Source: an uncultured Gammaproteobacteria bacterium
GTDB taxonomy: Bacteria; Pseudomonadota; Gammaproteobacteria; Pseudomonadales; Azotimanducaceae
Reading direction: 5' to 3'
NCBI GenBank assembly: GCA_913043815.1
Contig: CAJWNY010000011.1
Location: forward strand, 1 to 47,248
DNA length: 47,248 nt
Below are positions 47,235 through 47,248 of the stretch, one piece after another. Under the pieces are notes generated by a model. It saw only the letters and a program-made list of their open reading frames with translations, did not search any database and had not been told where the DNA came from. Each line of letters starts with the position of its first letter. The first letter of the stretch is position 1. The position numbers were made by a program, and so were the translations under genes.

Positions 47235-47248
47235 TATGTATCCTATAA

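Overview
The window looks like a chromosomal segment of a marine-type gammaproteobacterium, close to the Cellvibrionales/Halieaceae/Spongiibacteraceae sort of lineage. This placement is an inference. It rests on the ffh-ypjD-yfjD neighbourhood, a Pseudomonas-like tadA/purL arrangement, a single-chain 1296-residue PurL, a long-form LeuA, and the mix of TonB receptor, acyl-CoA dehydrogenase and CaiB-type genes. I saw no rRNA, tRNA, CRISPR array, intact insertion sequence or integrase.

The left part (1-18 kb) is mostly housekeeping. It holds ffh (SRP54), divergent ypjD and a CNNM/CBS/CorC-domain protein, leuA, a gamma-carbonic anhydrase coupled to purT, a zinc-ribbon Nudix hydrolase, purL, tadA, a small monooxygenase-fold protein, an EamA exporter, an acyl-CoA dehydrogenase and an RbgA/YlqF-type GTPase.

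The middle part (18-29.6 kb) is accessory and shows wear. A PadR regulator faces a nitronate monooxygenase across a palindrome-rich gap. Next come a formylglycine-generating-enzyme-like protein that keeps both copper-binding cysteines, an LCM-family methyltransferase, a lipocalin-like DUF7064/7065-type protein, an AT-rich methyltransferase split by a frameshift, a large TonB-dependent receptor with its own rho-independent terminator, and an MFS transporter that is clearly a pseudogene.

The right part (29.6-47.2 kb) looks like an uptake and catabolism island. A long co-directional minus-strand series runs GPH-type MFS, MATE exporter (65-nt gene overlap), a doubtful small ORF, NYN/LabA nuclease-like protein, XRE regulator, a hypothetical protein, and then a complete oligopeptide-type ABC importer in the order permease, permease, binding protein, ATPase, ATPase. 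Facing it are an M20 amidohydrolase, two overlapping type III CoA-transferase genes and a PhyH dioxygenase. A RidA-family protein and an extended SDR follow on the minus strand. The simplest joint reading is import of a small amide or peptide-like compound (TonB receptor, then ABC importer), hydrolysis by the M20 enzyme, and CoA activation plus oxygenation of the freed acid. This pathway is inferred from context; the substrate is unknown.

The observations most worth following up are: the CoA-transferase pair in which only the second subunit keeps the catalytic Asp; a RidA protein without the canonical catalytic Arg; an FGE-like protein with a lipoprotein-like start and no sulfatase nearby; vicinal cysteines in the TonB receptor plug, followed by an Arg in an FGly-like spacing; the XRE/NYN/hypothetical group next to the importer; and a 12-bp inverted repeat placed symmetrically between the two divergent arms of the island.
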